64,000 bases of DNA from Orbaceae bacterium BiB (GCA_036251205.1 CP133958.1:2593210-2657209); one strand, 5' to 3'; counted from the first letter of the stretch, positions 18,719 to 30,128 are shown. The notes: generated by a model not told the origin, from the sequence alone. Program-made: numbers and translations.

Positions 18719-19513
18719 TTAATATAATGACATCGTTTGCTGATCTGTAGTAAAAGGCATCCCTAACCATTTTTGTGAATATTCGTTGAGGGTTCCGTCA
18801 TTAATTGCTTGCTGCAAAAGTTCATTGATCTTATCTTTTAATTCCGGTTCATTTTTACGGAGACCAATATGGTTTGGTGAGTTTTTTAAGGTAATTTTAC
18901 CAACAGTAGGCTTACTATTGTCCATATTATTAATTGCATAAATAATTACATTACCTGTTGAAATAAGTTCAACTTGATCTGCTAAATAAGCTGACAGCGT
19001 TGTATTATTATCTTCGTAACGTTTGATTATCGTTTGAGCAGGTGCAATTTCAGAGAGTATGATGTCTTCTATTCCACCTCGAGTGACTCCGACGGTTTTA
19101 TTTGCTAAATCGTCTATGTTATTTACAGATAGTGACGGGGAACCAAAAATACCTAGATAAAAGGGGCCATAGGGAATAGTAAAATCAATGATATTCTCTC
19201 TTTCAGCTGTTTTGCCTAGCGTTGAAATAACCAAATCAACTTTTTGGGTTTGTAGATACGGAATGCGATTTGCCGATGTCACGGGAACTAATACAATTTT
19301 TACATTTAGCTGTTTAGCTAAATATTTAGCTACGTCAATATCATAGCCTTGAGCTTGTAGATCTTTACCAACAAAGCCAAATGGTGGATAATCGGTAGGT
19401 ATAGCAACTTTCAATGCCCCTCGTTTTAGAATATCATCGAGTTCAGCATAGCAAGTTGTAGTATAAAGGGTAAAAATTGAAATAATCAAAAAGAAGTATT
19501 TACGAATTGCCAT
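18719..19513 (-). CDS. Amino-acid ABC transporter periplasmic binding protein
   Basis: This is a family 3 solute-binding protein (SBP_bac_3), 264 residues from the chosen start. A signal peptide covers about residues 1-23 and ends CYA before ELDDILKRG. The mature part has LKVAIPTDYPPFGFVGKDLQAQGYDIDVAKYLA and DLVISTLGKTAERENIIDFT, as expected. The ATG at 19511-19513 is preferred to the one at 19522 because AAGGAT lies about nine bases before it. It is the first gene of the operon and sets the transporter's specificity. The ligand is unknown. Confidence 0.9.
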   Translation of the reverse strand: MAIRKYFFLIISIFTLYTTTCYAELDDILKRGALKVAIPTDYPPFGFVGKDLQAQGYDIDVAKYLAKQLNVKIVLVPVTSANRIPYLQTQKVDLVISTLGKTAERENIIDFTIPYGPFYLGIFGSPSLSVNNIDDLANKTVGVTRGGIEDIILSEIAPAQTIIKRYEDNNTTLSAYLADQVELISTGNVIIYAINNMDNSKPTVGKITLKNSPNHIGLRKNEPELKDKINELLQQAINDGTLNEYSQKWLGMPFTTDQQTMSLY

Positions 19514-19711
19514 AATTATCATCCTTAAAAAACTAAAAATAAGTTATTAAGTCAATGCAACAAATATGCCAAAAATAAAATTACTAAAAAATTATATATA
19601 AACAATAAGATAGATTTTTATGGTATAACGTTTCTAAATTATAAGAGCGTAATACAAACAATCAATTGCACTGTAAAAAAGCAGTGATGGCAAGTTGGAA
19701 TGGATAAAAGC

Positions 19712-19740
19712 AATATCCGCTACATTATGTAGCGGATATT
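19712..19740 (-). terminator. Terminator of rpsU-dnaG-rpoD
   Basis: AATATCCGCTACAT and ATGTAGCGGATATT form a near-continuous 13-14 bp inverted repeat just after the rpoD stop. On the minus strand it is followed by TTGCTTTTA. Confidence 0.8.
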
Positions 19741-19747
19741 AGATGGG

Positions 19748-21586
19748 TTATTCATCAAGGAAACTACGTAATACATCTGAACGGCTAGGATGGCGTAATT
19801 TACGTAATGCTTTGGCTTCTATTTGACGGATACGTTCACGAGTAACGTCAAACTGTTTACCAACTTCTTCCAAAGTATGGTCTGTATTCATATCAATACC
19901 AAAGCGCATACGTAATACTTTTGCTTCTCGAGGTGTTAAACCTGATAAAATATCTCTTGTTGCGACACGTAAACTTTCAGAGGTCGCAGCATCAAGTGGT
20001 TGCTCAAGAGCTGTATCTTCAATAAAGTCACCAAGATGTGAATCTTCATCATCGCCGACAGGCGTCTCCATTGAAATAGGTTCTTTTGCTATTTTTAGCA
20101 CTTTACGAATTTTATCTTCCGGCATTTGCATCTTTTCAGATAACTCTTCCGGAGTTGGTTCTCGTCCGATTTCTTGTAAAATTTGACGAGAAATACGATT
20201 AAGTTTATTAATCGTTTCAATCATATGTACAGGGATTCGAATTGTACGAGCTTGGTCGGCAATTGAACGTGTAATTGCTTGACGAATCCACCATGTAGCA
20301 TAAGTTGAGAATTTATAACCACGACGATATTCAAATTTATCAACCGCTTTCATTAGGCCAATATTACCTTCTTGGATTAGATCTAAGAATTGTAGGCCAC
20401 GGTTAGTGTATTTTTTGGCAATCGAGATAACTAAACGTAAGTTTGCTTCTACCATCTCTTTTTTCGCGCGTCTTGCTTTAGCTTCACCAATTGACATGCG
20501 ACGATTGATATCTTTAATCTGTTCAATCGAAAGATTAGTTTCTGTTTCGATAAATTGTAGCTGTTCAATCTGCTCTTTAATTTCAGTTTCAAACTCTTTT
20601 AATTTATCAGCAAACGCTACTTTTGATTTTATTGCCTTTTCAAACCAGCTCATGCTATTTTCATGACCTGTAAAGTAAGTCATAAACTGCTTTTTAGGCA
20701 TCTTACTTTGTTCAACACAGATTTTCATGATGACACGTTCGTGAGTTCTCACTCGTTCCATCATTTCGCGCATATTGTTAACAAGAATATCAAATTGTTT
20801 ACTAACTAAACGGAATTGTTTAAAAACCTCAGATAGATTTTCTATTTCTTGTTGTGCATTTTTATGTGCTCTACCGTATTTTTTGATCGCATTTGATGTT
20901 TTTTCATGTTGTTCTTTTAACTCTGAAAATTTCTCTCTAGCGACTTCAGGATCAATTGATGTATCATCATCAGTTGATTCTGACTCTGATTCTTCGTCTT
21001 CTTCATCATCATTGATATCAATATCATTCGACTCTTTTTCTAAATCTTCAGGTAATTCATCAGTACCTTCTTCAGCATTCGGATCGACGAAACCAGTAAT
21101 TAAGTCTGATAGACGAACAGTACCACTTTCAACTAGACTATACTGTTCCAAAAGATAAGTAATTGCTTCTGGATATTCTGAAACAGATGTTTGTACTTGG
21201 TTGATACCATCTTCAATTCGTTTAGCGATATCAATTTCACCTTCACGAGTTAATAATTCAACCGCACCCATTTCACGCATATACATGCGCACAGGATCAG
21301 TTGTACGACCAATTTCTGATTCCACATTAGATAAGACGAGTGCAGTTGCAGCTTCAACGGCTTCTTCATCAGGGACATTGTCTGATAAAAGCATTTCATC
21401 GGTATCAGGCGCTTCTTCGAGAACTTGAATCCCCATATCATTTATCATCTGAATGATATCTTCAATTTGATCCGAATCGATAATTTCTTCAGGTAAATGA
21501 TCATTAACGTCAGCATATGTTAAATACCCGAGTTCTTTACCTCGAATAATAAGATGCTTTAGCTGTGATTGAGAGTTTTGCTCCAT
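19748..21586 (-). CDS. rpoD: RNA polymerase sigma-70 factor RpoD
   Basis: This is the housekeeping sigma factor, 612 residues, the length of enterobacterial RpoD. It has region 1.1 at the N-terminus and region 1.2 ([21 protein letters not shown]). A very acidic non-conserved insert lies near 185-215. Regions 2.1-2.4 ([28 protein letters not shown] ... [13 protein letters not shown]) recognise the -10 element. Region 3 follows, and the region 4 helix-turn-helix ([29 protein letters not shown]) recognises -35. It is the last gene of the macromolecular synthesis operon, separated from dnaG by 313 bp that may carry its own promoter. Confidence 0.98.
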   Translation of the reverse strand: MEQNSQSQLKHLIIRGKELGYLTYADVNDHLPEEIIDSDQIEDIIQMINDMGIQVLEEAPDTDEMLLSDNVPDEEAVEAATALVLSNVESEIGRTTDPVRMYMREMGAVELLTREGEIDIAKRIEDGINQVQTSVSEYPEAITYLLEQYSLVESGTVRLSDLITGFVDPNAEEGTDELPEDLEKESNDIDINDDEEDEESESESTDDDTSIDPEVAREKFSELKEQHEKTSNAIKKYGRAHKNAQQEIENLSEVFKQFRLVSKQFDILVNNMREMMERVRTHERVIMKICVEQSKMPKKQFMTYFTGHENSMSWFEKAIKSKVAFADKLKEFETEIKEQIEQLQFIETETNLSIEQIKDINRRMSIGEAKARRAKKEMVEANLRLVISIAKKYTNRGLQFLDLIQEGNIGLMKAVDKFEYRRGYKFSTYATWWIRQAITRSIADQARTIRIPVHMIETINKLNRISRQILQEIGREPTPEELSEKMQMPEDKIRKVLKIAKEPISMETPVGDDEDSHLGDFIEDTALEQPLDAATSESLRVATRDILSGLTPREAKVLRMRFGIDMNTDHTLEEVGKQFDVTRERIRQIEAKALRKLRHPSRSDVLRSFLDE

Positions 21587-21899
21587 ATCAAAATATCCAC
21601 TTTTTATTGTTTAGTAATAGAGTAAAATTATTTACTCAGACTAAATACTTTTTAATATCAATAAACTAAAGTAATAAATTATTACTATAATATAATAGTA
21701 TGAGCTAATTTAGATTAGCTATATCTGTATTTATCTACTTATGTTCATAATTGATTTTATGAAAAGTATATATTGTTCAATTATTGTCTTACTGCAAGTT
21801 CTTGACTATTTGTTAAACTAGTTAACTGAAATAATCATCTCAATATCTTATTGAGGTTTTTTCTTTTTCTCAGCAATTAAGCTGCGTTATTATCTATAT
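21587..21899. other. dnaG-rpoD intergenic region
   Basis: This 313-bp AT-rich gap has no supported gene. It holds an 18-bp palindrome, AGCTAATTTAGATTAGCT, at 21703-21720, and a hairpin CTCAATA-TCT-TATTGAG at 21839-21855 followed on the plus strand by a T-run. The second would terminate plus-strand, that is antisense, transcription rather than dnaG. A separate rpoD promoter may lie here, but I could not choose one with confidence. Confidence 0.4.
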
Positions 21900-23687
21900 T
21901 TAGTCTTTTTTCGATAAAACAAGTATTAGGGTCGCTAATTCTTTTTTTTCTGCCTCAGTCAGCTTAGTGACTCTATCTTTAGCAATTAACTCATCTTGTC
22001 TTTGGGCCAATATATTATCATATAACTCCTTTAAAGTATGAGAAAAAATGGCTGAGATATCGTCTTCCGCATATCGGTGTTCCCAAATAGCTAGGGTATT
22101 TAGCTGTTTAGCAATTGGTTTACCCGTATATTCTGCTAAAATTTGCGCTGTAATGATATTTGGTCGCTCGTGACAAATATTTAGTAATTCAATAAAAATC
22201 TCAATCCCTGCTAATTTAACCTGCTTTAAGCTATTGATATCGGGTACTAATTTGGCTAATTCTGGGTATTGTATGAGTAAACCAATTAAAATACGCATAG
22301 TCGTCAATTTCATTTTAATTGGCGGTATCTTATCATCCACTGAGGGTGTTGCTGACTCGTTACTATCATATTGCTGTAAAAGCTTATCTATTTGAGTAAT
22401 ATCTAGAAAGCCAAGGTAATCCCCTAATTGCTGTTTTAAATTCAGCGCAAAAGATTGCGCTTTGATCTGAGCAATTAGTGGTAGTGATAATGAACTTAGT
22501 TTTGCTTTACCTTCAGGTGTTTTTAAATCAACCTGTACTAATAATTCATCAAATAAAAACTGTGATAGTGTTATGCCATTATCTAAGCGCTGTTCAAATT
22601 GAGTTTTACCTTCTTTACGGACAAGACTATCAGGATCTTCGGCTTCAGGCAGAAAAACAAACTTAATCTGTTTACCATCAATAAGTGTTGGTAATAATAC
22701 ATTTAGTGCGCGCCAAGCAGCCCTACGTCCAGCGGTATCACCATCAAAACAAAATATAATATTATCGGTAGCTCTAAATAGTAATTTAATATGATCTTCT
22801 GTGGTTGCAGTTCCCAATGCAGCAACAGCATAATTAATGCCAAACTGCGCAAGTGAAACAACATCCATATATCCTTCAACTACAACAAGTTTTTCTGGGT
22901 TTCGATTGATCTGCTGACTTTCATACAGACCATAGAGTTGATAACCTTTATGGAAAATCGTTGTTTCAGGTGAGTTAATATATTTTGCTGAGTCATTCGC
23001 TTTGATAGTTCTGCCACCAAAAGCAATAATATTACCTTGGCGATCGCGGATAGGAAACATGATCCGACCACGAAAACGGTCATACTGATTGCCATTATCA
23101 TTACTGACAAGCATGCCAGCTTGATCATAGAGCTTTTTATCTTGTGGTGTTTTAGCAATATAATTGAGTGTTAAATGCCAATTATCCGGCGAATAACCTA
23201 TTTTATAGTGCTCAATAGTCGTTTTATCTAGTCCACGACGTGTTAGATACTCTCTTGCTGTCTCTGCTTCGGGGGTTGATAATTGTACTTGATAAAATTG
23301 GGCCAATTTATCCATCAAACCATATAGATCACGCCTAATATTCTGACCTGATATCTGATTTTGTGTTCGATTCGTTTCAGTTGATGTTTCAACATGAGGT
23401 ACCGTAATACCTTGAAGATTTGCTAACTCTTCAATCGCTTCAGGATAAGATAAACGGTCATAGTTCATCAAGAAATCAATCGCCGAACCTCCTGCACCGC
23501 AACCAAAACAGTAATACATCTGTTTTTTCTCACTGACAGAAAAAGACGGTGTTTTTTCATTATGAAATGGGCAATTTCCCCAATAGTCCTTTCCTCGCTT
23601 TTTTATTTTGATTCGATGTCCAACAATATCAACGATATTGATTCTAGCAATCAGATCAACAATAAAGTCTTGAGGAATTCGCTTCAT
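21900..23687 (-). CDS. dnaG: DNA primase
   Basis: DnaG makes the RNA primers for replication. The 595 residues include the CHC2 zinc-binding domain (CPFHNEKTPSFSVSEKKQ ... CFGCGAGG, about 40-65) and the RNA polymerase/TOPRIM domain with VVVEGYMDVVSLAQ near 265 and FCFDGDTAGRRAA near 305. A C-terminal helicase-binding region that binds DnaB follows. It sits between rpsU and rpoD as in most gammaproteobacteria. A hairpin at 23724-23750 lies before it and probably limits its expression relative to rpsU. Confidence 0.97.
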   Translation of the reverse strand: MKRIPQDFIVDLIARINIVDIVGHRIKIKKRGKDYWGNCPFHNEKTPSFSVSEKKQMYYCFGCGAGGSAIDFLMNYDRLSYPEAIEELANLQGITVPHVETSTETNRTQNQISGQNIRRDLYGLMDKLAQFYQVQLSTPEAETAREYLTRRGLDKTTIEHYKIGYSPDNWHLTLNYIAKTPQDKKLYDQAGMLVSNDNGNQYDRFRGRIMFPIRDRQGNIIAFGGRTIKANDSAKYINSPETTIFHKGYQLYGLYESQQINRNPEKLVVVEGYMDVVSLAQFGINYAVAALGTATTEDHIKLLFRATDNIIFCFDGDTAGRRAAWRALNVLLPTLIDGKQIKFVFLPEAEDPDSLVRKEGKTQFEQRLDNGITLSQFLFDELLVQVDLKTPEGKAKLSSLSLPLIAQIKAQSFALNLKQQLGDYLGFLDITQIDKLLQQYDSNESATPSVDDKIPPIKMKLTTMRILIGLLIQYPELAKLVPDINSLKQVKLAGIEIFIELLNICHERPNIITAQILAEYTGKPIAKQLNTLAIWEHRYAEDDISAIFSHTLKELYDNILAQRQDELIAKDRVTKLTEAEKKELATLILVLSKKD

Positions 23688-23723
23688 AAATGACTCTATC
23701 CAATTATCTATACTATAAAGACA

Positions 23724-23750
23724 ATAAACCGTACATATAGTACGGTTTAT
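23724..23750 (-). terminator. Hairpin between rpsU and dnaG
   Basis: ATAAACCGTAC and GTACGGTTTAT form a perfect 11-bp stem around a 5-nt loop. The minus-strand sequence continues TGTCTTTATAG. Its position matches the partial terminator between rpsU and dnaG in E. coli, which keeps primase low relative to S21. Confidence 0.7.
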
Positions 23751-23801
23751 CTATGTATCGGGACTAATTTGTAGTATAAGGTGTTGATTTACGACTAACA
23801 A

Positions 23802-24029
<228 letters not shown>

Positions 24030-24236
24030 TCAAAATTAATTTGGATTTTTACCAACCAGAATCAAAAATGGTTAGCGTTAAAAAATTAGTGCTGAATTGT
24101 ACTGCCAATGACTACTATTTGTAAAGCATTTTATAATATTTATTGTATAAGCTTATTTATTTGGCTAAATATATTTGATTATGATCAATTACAGTCCGAT
24201 AATAGTATAGAGAAATAGATGTTTGATAAAAACTAG

Positions 24237-25259
<1,023 letters not shown>

Positions 25260-25266
25260 CTTATTT

Positions 25267-25302
25267 TGTGTATCTCTTTCTACTTAAGAGATACACATTT
25301 TT
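25267..25302 (+). terminator. Terminator after hemB
   Basis: TGTGTATCTCTT and AAGAGATACACA form a 12-bp stem followed by TTTTTA. Confidence 0.8.
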
Positions 25303-25420
25303 ATCTCATTAGTACGATATGGTCTTTATCCCTCTATATAATTCATAGATAAAATAGATTTGAACCTTTCGAGTTAACTTGATACGGTATTATTATTATC
25401 AATATATAGGGGTTCATTAT

Positions 25421-26440
25421 ATGCAATATAAGCTATTTACTACTGCAATTATTAGTTTGTGTACATCTTTTTTCTGTTGGGGTGATACTATTCACTTAAA
25501 AAATGGTGATAATTTGTCAGGAAAAATTAAGCTTGTTGACGATGATAAAGTATTAATTGAAACTGAATATAGCGGTGTCATTACCGTCAATAGTAGTAAA
25601 ATTGCAACATTTTCTATTGATGAGTCCGTAAGAATCAAACAAGGCCTATTTTCAGAGCCACAATATGCTGATGCAATTAAAACGGCTCAGGATAATAAGA
25701 TTATTTTGGTAAAAGGCGATCAAACTCAAACGATATCCATTAGTGATGATCTTACTATTACAAATGATAAACAGTCATCATTGGTTGGTAGCGACGTCAT
25801 TGTTAATGGCTCTCTTAATGCTGGAGCCTATTATAATAAGGGGTCATCTAAGTCTGAACAGTATTCATTAAATGGTAATATGACTGCCAAGTATGATTTG
25901 TGGCGACATGGCGTTAAAGCTGCCGTATTCAGAGCTAAAGATGATCAGGATACTAGTAACTATTACTATACGACCCAATATGATGTAGACCGATTTTTTA
26001 CACCATCTTTCTTTTGGCAAGGTAACGTACAGTATAAGCATGATTGGATTGAAGATATCAAAACCAAGACAAGTGTCGGTACTGGACCTGGTTGGCAAGT
26101 TTGGGAAAATGAATTATCTGCTTTATCGTTTACAGGTTTAATTAGTTACCAAAAAATTGATTATCGAGATGGCAATGATTCTGTACATCCATTGGGATCT
26201 GTAAAATGGAATTATTATCAATTTTTTGCAGGGAAGTCATTAAAATTTTTTACAACCGGTGAAATTGGTCGAAGTTTTAATAATGATGTTGATTTAGATT
26301 TATCGGCAACAGCGGGCTTAGCTTATCGTTTAACTGATTGGCTATCCATTAACACGAGTTTAACAAGAGACAAAAGCACAACGAAGGATGGTGATTCGAG
26401 TAACACCAACTATAATATCGGTGTTGGTGTTAATTGGTAA
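25421..26440 (+). CDS. DUF481 (YdiY-like) outer-membrane protein
   Basis: This is a predicted outer-membrane beta-barrel, 339 residues from the ATG at 25421, which lies 9 bp after an AGGGG ribosome-binding site. The frame is open 14 codons further upstream, but that part is not a signal peptide. A cleavable signal covers about residues 1-22. A small beta-domain follows (DTIHLKNGDNLSGKIKLVDD, about 22-75). From about residue 125 come alternating amphipathic strands of the DUF481 type (SLNAGAYYNKGSS ... YSLNGN) ending in VGVNW, with the C-terminal aromatic residue typical of outer-membrane proteins. The function is unknown. Confidence 0.8.
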   Translation: MQYKLFTTAIISLCTSFFCWGDTIHLKNGDNLSGKIKLVDDDKVLIETEYSGVITVNSSKIATFSIDESVRIKQGLFSEPQYADAIKTAQDNKIILVKGDQTQTISISDDLTITNDKQSSLVGSDVIVNGSLNAGAYYNKGSSKSEQYSLNGNMTAKYDLWRHGVKAAVFRAKDDQDTSNYYYTTQYDVDRFFTPSFFWQGNVQYKHDWIEDIKTKTSVGTGPGWQVWENELSALSFTGLISYQKIDYRDGNDSVHPLGSVKWNYYQFFAGKSLKFFTTGEIGRSFNNDVDLDLSATAGLAYRLTDWLSINTSLTRDKSTTKDGDSSNTNYNIGVGVNW

Positions 26441-26453
26441 ATACGGTCTATCA

Positions 26454-26486
26454 TAAAAAAAGAGCATTTAATCAATGCTCTTTTTT
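26454..26486 (+). terminator. Terminator after the DUF481 gene
   Basis: AAAAAAAGAGCATT and AATGCTCTTTTTT pair around a TAATC loop, with a T-tract at the end. Confidence 0.85.
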
Positions 26487-26575
26487 CTATTTATCTTGAG
26501 TAATTATTTTTTTATTAGAATAACTAAAAAGCTTTTTCCTATCAATTTAATGCGCTGAATATATCAAGTAGAAAA

Positions 26576-26622
26576 ACACAGCATATAGTGTATAATCTCA
26601 AAAAAATATCAATATATAGTTT
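26576..26622 (+). promoter_or_regulatory. Pair of NrdR boxes upstream of nrdD
   Basis: Two sites match the NrdR consensus acaCwAtATaTwGtgt. ACACAGCATATAGTGT at 26576-26591 matches 14 of 16. TATCAATATATAGTTT at 26607-26622 has a perfect 10-base core. Their starts are 31 bp apart, three helical turns, as in known NrdR operators. They lie 21-67 bp before the nrdD ATG. Repression by NrdR is inferred; nrdR itself is not in the window. Confidence 0.75.
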
Positions 26623-26642
26623 TTACCGTCGAGGAATAGATA

Positions 26643-28778
26643 ATGCCAGTAGTACTTAAACGTGATGGGTGCCAGACTGCTTTTAATGAAGGCCGAATTC
26701 GTGATGCTATTTTAAAAGCAGCTGTAGCTGCGAATGTTAATGATACTGATTATTGTATATCAGTAGCTCGAGTTGTAACTAACCAGATGACTGATCGTGA
26801 AGTTGTTGATATTAACGAGATTCAAAACTCGGTCGAAAATCAACTAATGGCCGGTCCTTATAAAAAATTAGCGCGTAAGTATATCGAATATCGTCATGAT
26901 CGCGATCGTGCCAGAGAAGAGCGTAGTCGTTTAAATCAAGATATCAAAGGACTGATTGAACAAAGTAATGTTGCAATACTCAATGAGAATGCGAATAAAG
27001 ATAGTAAAGTTATCCCAACTCAACGAGATTTATTAGCGGGGATTGTTGCTCGCCATTATGCTAAGCAATATCTATTACCGAAAGAGATTTCTCGAGCTCA
27101 TGATATTGGCCAAATTCATTATCATGATCTTGATTACTCACCATTTTTCCCTATGTTTAACTGTATGCTAATTGATCTAAATGGCATGTTAACAAAAGGC
27201 TTTAAAATGGGTAATGCTGAGATTGAGCCTCCAAAATCAATTGCGACAGCAACAGCGGTAACAGCACAAATCATTGCGCAAGTTGCCAGCCATATTTATG
27301 GTGGTACAACCATTAATCGTATTGATGAAATTCTTGCAAAATTTGTTACTCTTAGTTTTGAAAAACATAAAAAAATTGCTGAAGAATGGAATATTCCAGA
27401 TGCGGCTAACTATGCTCAAAATCGTACGGCAAAAGAGTGTTATGACGCATTTCAATCATTAGAGTATGAAGTGAATACTTTACATACCGCTAATGGACAA
27501 ACTCCATTTGTAACCTTTGGTTTCGGATTAGGTACTAGCTGGGAATCAAGATTAATTCAACAATCCATTTTGCAAGTTCGAATTCAGGGATTGGGTAAAA
27601 ATCATAAAACAGCGGTATTCCCTAAATTAGTGTTTGCAATCAAAGATGGTATTAATCATAAGGCTGGAGATATCAATTACGATATTAAGCAATTGGCGTT
27701 AGAGTGTGCTTCTAAACGAATGTACCCTGATATTTTAAATTATGATAAGGTCGTCGAAGTGACTGGTTCGTTTAAAACACCGATGGGATGCCGTAGTTTT
27801 CTGGGTGTTTACGAAGAAGAGGGTCAACAAATTCATGATGGTAGAAATAACATTGGTGTTATTAGTCTTAATCTACCACGTATTGCCATTGAAGCGAAAG
27901 GTGATGAAGCAAAATTTTGGCAGCTGTTGACTAGTCGCTTAGAGTTATGTAAAAGGGCGCTAATGACCCGAATTGCTAGACTTGAAGGTGTGAAAGCTCG
28001 AGTCGCTCCAATTTTATATATGGAAGGGGCTTGTGGCGTACGGTTAAAAGAAGATGATAATGTTGCTGAGATTTTTAAAAATGGTCGCGCATCAATCTCT
28101 TTAGGTTATATTGGTTTACATGAAACATTAAATGCCTTATTTGGTAATAAAGTCCATCCATTTGATAGTGAAGAGTTACGTCAAAAAGGCGTTGAGATTG
28201 TCGCTAAGTTGCGCGAAGCGGTTGAACAGTGGAAAAAAGAGACTGGATACGGTTTTAGCTTGTATAGCACTCCTAGCGAAAATTTATGTGACAGATTTTG
28301 TCGTTTAGATACCGCTGAATTTGGTGTAATTCCTGGGGTGACGGATAAAGGTTACTATACAAATAGCTTCCATTTGGATGTTGAGAAAAAAGTTAATCCA
28401 TATGAAAAAATCGAGTTTGAGAAACCGTATCCTGAACTGGCAAATGGTGGATTTATTTGTTATGGCGAATATCCTAATATGATTAATAATGTTCAAGCAT
28501 TAGAGGATGTATGGGATTATAGTTATAGCCGAGTACCTTATTATGGTACTAATACACCGATTGATGAATGCTATGAATGTGGTTATGCTGGTGAATTTTC
28601 TTGTACCAGTAAAGGATTTGCTTGTCCTAGTTGCGGTAATCATGATTCGGCTAAAGTATCGGTTATCCGACGAGTTTGTGGCTATTTGGGTAGTCCTGAT
28701 TCAAGACCATTTAATGCAGGAAAACAGGAAGAAGTTAAGCGCCGTGTTAAACACTTGGATAACGGACAAATCGGTTAA
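26643..28778 (+). CDS. nrdD: Anaerobic ribonucleoside-triphosphate reductase
   Basis: This glycyl-radical enzyme makes dNTPs without oxygen. The 711 residues match E. coli NrdD (712). They comprise an N-terminal ATP-cone (VLKRDGCQTAFNEGRIRDAI), catalytic cysteines in PMFNCMLIDL and ALECASKRMYPD, and a C-terminal zinc site at Cys643/Cys646/Cys661/Cys664. The radical glycine is Gly680 in RRVCGYLG. The ATG follows GAGGAA. The activase nrdG lies 120 bp downstream. A functional anaerobic pathway fits a host-gut or otherwise low-oxygen life. Confidence 0.97.
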   Translation: MPVVLKRDGCQTAFNEGRIRDAILKAAVAANVNDTDYCISVARVVTNQMTDREVVDINEIQNSVENQLMAGPYKKLARKYIEYRHDRDRAREERSRLNQDIKGLIEQSNVAILNENANKDSKVIPTQRDLLAGIVARHYAKQYLLPKEISRAHDIGQIHYHDLDYSPFFPMFNCMLIDLNGMLTKGFKMGNAEIEPPKSIATATAVTAQIIAQVASHIYGGTTINRIDEILAKFVTLSFEKHKKIAEEWNIPDAANYAQNRTAKECYDAFQSLEYEVNTLHTANGQTPFVTFGFGLGTSWESRLIQQSILQVRIQGLGKNHKTAVFPKLVFAIKDGINHKAGDINYDIKQLALECASKRMYPDILNYDKVVEVTGSFKTPMGCRSFLGVYEEEGQQIHDGRNNIGVISLNLPRIAIEAKGDEAKFWQLLTSRLELCKRALMTRIARLEGVKARVAPILYMEGACGVRLKEDDNVAEIFKNGRASISLGYIGLHETLNALFGNKVHPFDSEELRQKGVEIVAKLREAVEQWKKETGYGFSLYSTPSENLCDRFCRLDTAEFGVIPGVTDKGYYTNSFHLDVEKKVNPYEKIEFEKPYPELANGGFICYGEYPNMINNVQALEDVWDYSYSRVPYYGTNTPIDECYECGYAGEFSCTSKGFACPSCGNHDSAKVSVIRRVCGYLGSPDSRPFNAGKQEEVKRRVKHLDNGQIG

Positions 28779-28802
28779 CATTGTAACTATCTTATAATTA
28801 TG

Positions 28803-28841
28803 CCGCTTTAGAAAACTAAACTTTAGCGGTTATATTTTTTT
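28803..28841 (+). terminator. Possible terminator between nrdD and nrdG
   Basis: CCGCT pairs with AGCGG, with inner TAG/CTA pairing, and is followed by TTATATTTTTTTA. It could reduce read-through into nrdG. Confidence 0.5.
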
Positions 28842-28898
28842 AGGGTTAACTACTATTTTAGAATATCTATCACTATTTTGTGAAAGCTGGTTATTATT

Positions 28899-29369
28899 AT
28901 GAATTATCATCGTTATTATCCGGTTGATGTCGTCAACGGTGTTGGAACAAGATGTACTTTATTTGTTGCAGGTTGTGTGCACCAATGCCGTGGTTGTTAT
29001 AATAAAAGTACGTGGTCGCTGGATTCAGGTTTACCTTTTACTCAAGAATTAGAAGATCTGATTATTAAAGATCTACAAGATCCTGAAATTCGACGTCAGG
29101 GATTATCGCTCTCTGGTGGTGATCCATTACATCCCCAAAATGTACCTGCGATCTTAAAATTAGTAAAACGGGTAAAAACTGAATGTGATAATAAAGATAT
29201 TTGGTTATGGACCGGATATAAATTAGCTGAGTTAACGGTGACTCAACAAGCAGTTTTACCCTATATTGACGTACTTATTGATGGTAAGTTTATTCAGGAA
29301 TTAGCTGATCCTAAACTGCTGTGGCGGGGTAGTAGTAATCAAATTGTTCATCAGTTACATAAGAAATAA
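28899..29369 (+). CDS. nrdG: Anaerobic ribonucleotide reductase activating protein
   Basis: This radical-SAM activase puts the glycyl radical on NrdD. The 156 residues contain the [4Fe-4S] motif CxxxCxxC at Cys26, Cys30 and Cys33 (VAGCVHQCRGCYN), the SAM-binding GLSLSGGDPLHPQN segment and a conserved DVLIDGKF. It follows nrdD on the same strand. Confidence 0.96.
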   Translation: MNYHRYYPVDVVNGVGTRCTLFVAGCVHQCRGCYNKSTWSLDSGLPFTQELEDLIIKDLQDPEIRRQGLSLSGGDPLHPQNVPAILKLVKRVKTECDNKDIWLWTGYKLAELTVTQQAVLPYIDVLIDGKFIQELADPKLLWRGSSNQIVHQLHKK

Positions 29370-29370
29370 G

Positions 29371-29403
29371 CTTACTGACAAGGTTAAGCCTTGATACTGT
29401 AAG
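29371..29403. terminator. Possible hairpin between nrdG and can
   Basis: CTTAC/GTAAG and CAAGG/CCTTG form an interrupted stem just after nrdG. The T-tract is poor, so the call is tentative. Confidence 0.35.
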
Positions 29404-29453
29404 AATATTTCTTATCGTTTTTTCATAATATGAGTTAGATTCGATAATTTATA

Positions 29454-30128
29454 TTAGATTTTATTTTCTGCATATAAATCATGTTGATTTAGTAGATTCG
29501 AAATCGCTTCTCGATAGTGAATTTCTAAGTTTTCTCTACTTGACGAGCTAATTTTTAAATCTGTAATTCGACCATTATCAATTCCATAGACCCAACCATG
29601 GATATTTACTTTCTGTCCACGCTGCCATGCTGATTGCAAAATAGTGGAATGTCCTAAGTTGTAAACTTGTTCAATTACATTTAATTCACACAAAATATCC
29701 ATTCTTTTTTCGGCAGGGAATTCACCAAGTAAGGAACTGTAGCGGAACCAAATATCTCTAATATGTAGTAACCAGTTATTAATTAAACCAAGATCCGGAT
29801 TCTCTACTGCTGCTCGAATTCCACCGCAATCTAAGTGGCCACAAATGATAATATCTTCAATACCTAGCACATCAATAGCATATTGAACCACTGATAAACA
29901 GTTTAGATCTGTATGAATCACAAGGTTGGCTACATTACGGTGTACAAATAATTCACCTGGTTGTAATTCAGCTAATCTTTCGGCCGGAACTCGACTATCA
30001 GAACAACCAATCCATAAAAACTTAGGGTTTTGAGCTATTGCAAGGCCTTTAAAAAACTCAGGGTCTTCTTGAGCAACTTTTTGAGACCACGCATGGTTGC
30101 GTGCAATCAGGTCAGAAATCTTTTTCAT
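29454..30128 (-). CDS. can: Beta-class carbonic anhydrase
   Basis: This enzyme interconverts CO2 and bicarbonate, feeding carboxylation reactions and CarAB. The 224 residues follow E. coli Can closely. Zinc ligands are Cys42 and Asp44 ([12 protein letters not shown]), His98 and Cys101 (ICGHLDCGG), matching the E. coli numbering. It is monocistronic and convergent with nrdG. Confidence 0.96.
   Translation of the reverse strand: MKKISDLIARNHAWSQKVAQEDPEFFKGLAIAQNPKFLWIGCSDSRVPAERLAELQPGELFVHRNVANLVIHTDLNCLSVVQYAIDVLGIEDIIICGHLDCGGIRAAVENPDLGLINNWLLHIRDIWFRYSSLLGEFPAEKRMDILCELNVIEQVYNLGHSTILQSAWQRGQKVNIHGWVYGIDNGRITDLKISSSSRENLEIHYREAISNLLNQHDLYAENKI

Noticed and set aside
20406-21428. Plus-strand Ser-rich frames opposite rpoD
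   Set aside because: They are shadows of the acidic Glu/Asp-rich rpoD coding sequence, with no family resemblance or start signals.
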